Positions 63,452 to 64,000 of a DNA stretch of 64,000 nt are shown piece by piece. Position 1 is the stretch's first letter; every line of letters starts with the position of its first letter. The notes below the pieces were generated by a model. It saw only the letters and a list, made by a program, of their open reading frames with translations, did no database searches and was not told the origin of the DNA. The DNA comes from Klebsiella michiganensis (GTDB taxonomy: Bacteria; Pseudomonadota; Gammaproteobacteria; Enterobacterales; Enterobacteriaceae). A program made the translations under genes and the position numbers. The stretch spans positions 124,001 through 188,000 of the forward strand of contig NZ_PRDB01000002.1 in assembly GCF_002925905.1 (NCBI RefSeq), read 5' to 3'.

Positions 63452-64000
63452 TTAGCTTAATAATTTGTGGATCCGCTGTAGCCCCGCTACCAGTCGGTCC
63501 ACCTCCTCCGTCGTATTGTACATCGCCAGCGATGCCCGACACATGGCCGGCACGCCGTAGAACGCCATCAGCGGCATGGCGCAGTGGTGCCCGGTCCGCA
63601 CCGCAATACCGTAGTTATCGAGGAAGCTGCCGACATCATAAGCATGATGTTTGCCGAGATTAAAGGCGATCGCTCCCAGGCGATCTTGCGGGCCGTAAAG
63701 GGTTAAATCCGCCACGCTCTCCAGCGCCTGCAGCGCGTAGCGCATCAGGGTCTGTTCATATTCCGCGATGTGCGTCAGTCCCAGCGCGCTGACGTAATCC
63801 AGCGCCGCGCCCAGCCCGACGATGCCGCCGGTATTCGGCGTTCCCGCCTCGAAGCGCCACGGCGCTTTTGCCCAGGTCGTGCCTTCCGTCAGGCTGACCG
63901 TGGCGATCATCGACCCGCCCCCTTCCCACGGCGCCATCTCCTGCAAAATGTCCTGCTTGACGTAGAGCACGCCGATGCCGGTGGGACCGTACAGCTTGTG
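63452..64000 (-). CDS. sufS: SufS cysteine desulfurase (5' part beyond window)
   Basis: [35 protein letters not shown]...[38 protein letters not shown]. Confidence 0.96.
   Translation of the reverse strand, partial: HKLYGPTGIGVLYVKQDILQEMAPWEGGGSMIATVSLTEGTTWAKAPWRFEAGTPNTGGIVGLGAALDYVSALGLTHIAEYEQTLMRYALQALESVADLTLYGPQDRLGAIAFNLGKHHAYDVGSFLDNYGIAVRTGHHCAMPLMAFYGVPAMCRASLAMYNTTEEVDRLVAGLQRIHKLLS

Overview
This window reads as an enterobacterial, Klebsiella-like chromosome segment. That assignment rests on gene order and protein recall; no search was run. Contents in order: (1) a type VI secretion cluster on the minus strand (vgrG partial, clpV, hcp, an OmpA-domain protein, tssL, tssK, tssC, tssB), with apparent 1-nt frameshifts in tssK and tssC and an ERIC element directly upstream of hcp; (2) hcxB-like and fdhF-like genes, the fdhF having Cys at the selenocysteine position and a sigma-54-type promoter; (3) an M20 amidohydrolase, an MFS gene, a polar amino-acid ABC transporter and an RpiR regulator; (4) a FecBCDE-type iron uptake operon with a TonB receptor; (5) an organosulfur locus (ABC transporter with two binding proteins, SfnB-like and SsuD-like oxidoreductases, LysR, cysteine dioxygenase, multi-rhodanese protein); (6) a 336-bp tandem triplication of the rhodanese 3' end plus REP-like repeats, adjoining an IS110-family element inserted in one of those repeats, whose leader appears to carry a readable bridge-RNA guide for that target; (7) a DUF1996-like secreted protein and a YfiH/laccase-domain paralog; (8) the complete mhpRABCDFET pathway; (9) a FecCD-type ABC transporter plus a signal-less ModA-like protein, each preceded by a ModE-like operator; (10) a quinate/shikimate-to-protocatechuate locus; (11) the conserved fumD-pykF-lpp-ldtE-sufE-sufS segment. 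Strongest leads: the IS110 bridge-RNA/target match and the ModE-box-flanked putative molybdate/tungstate system.
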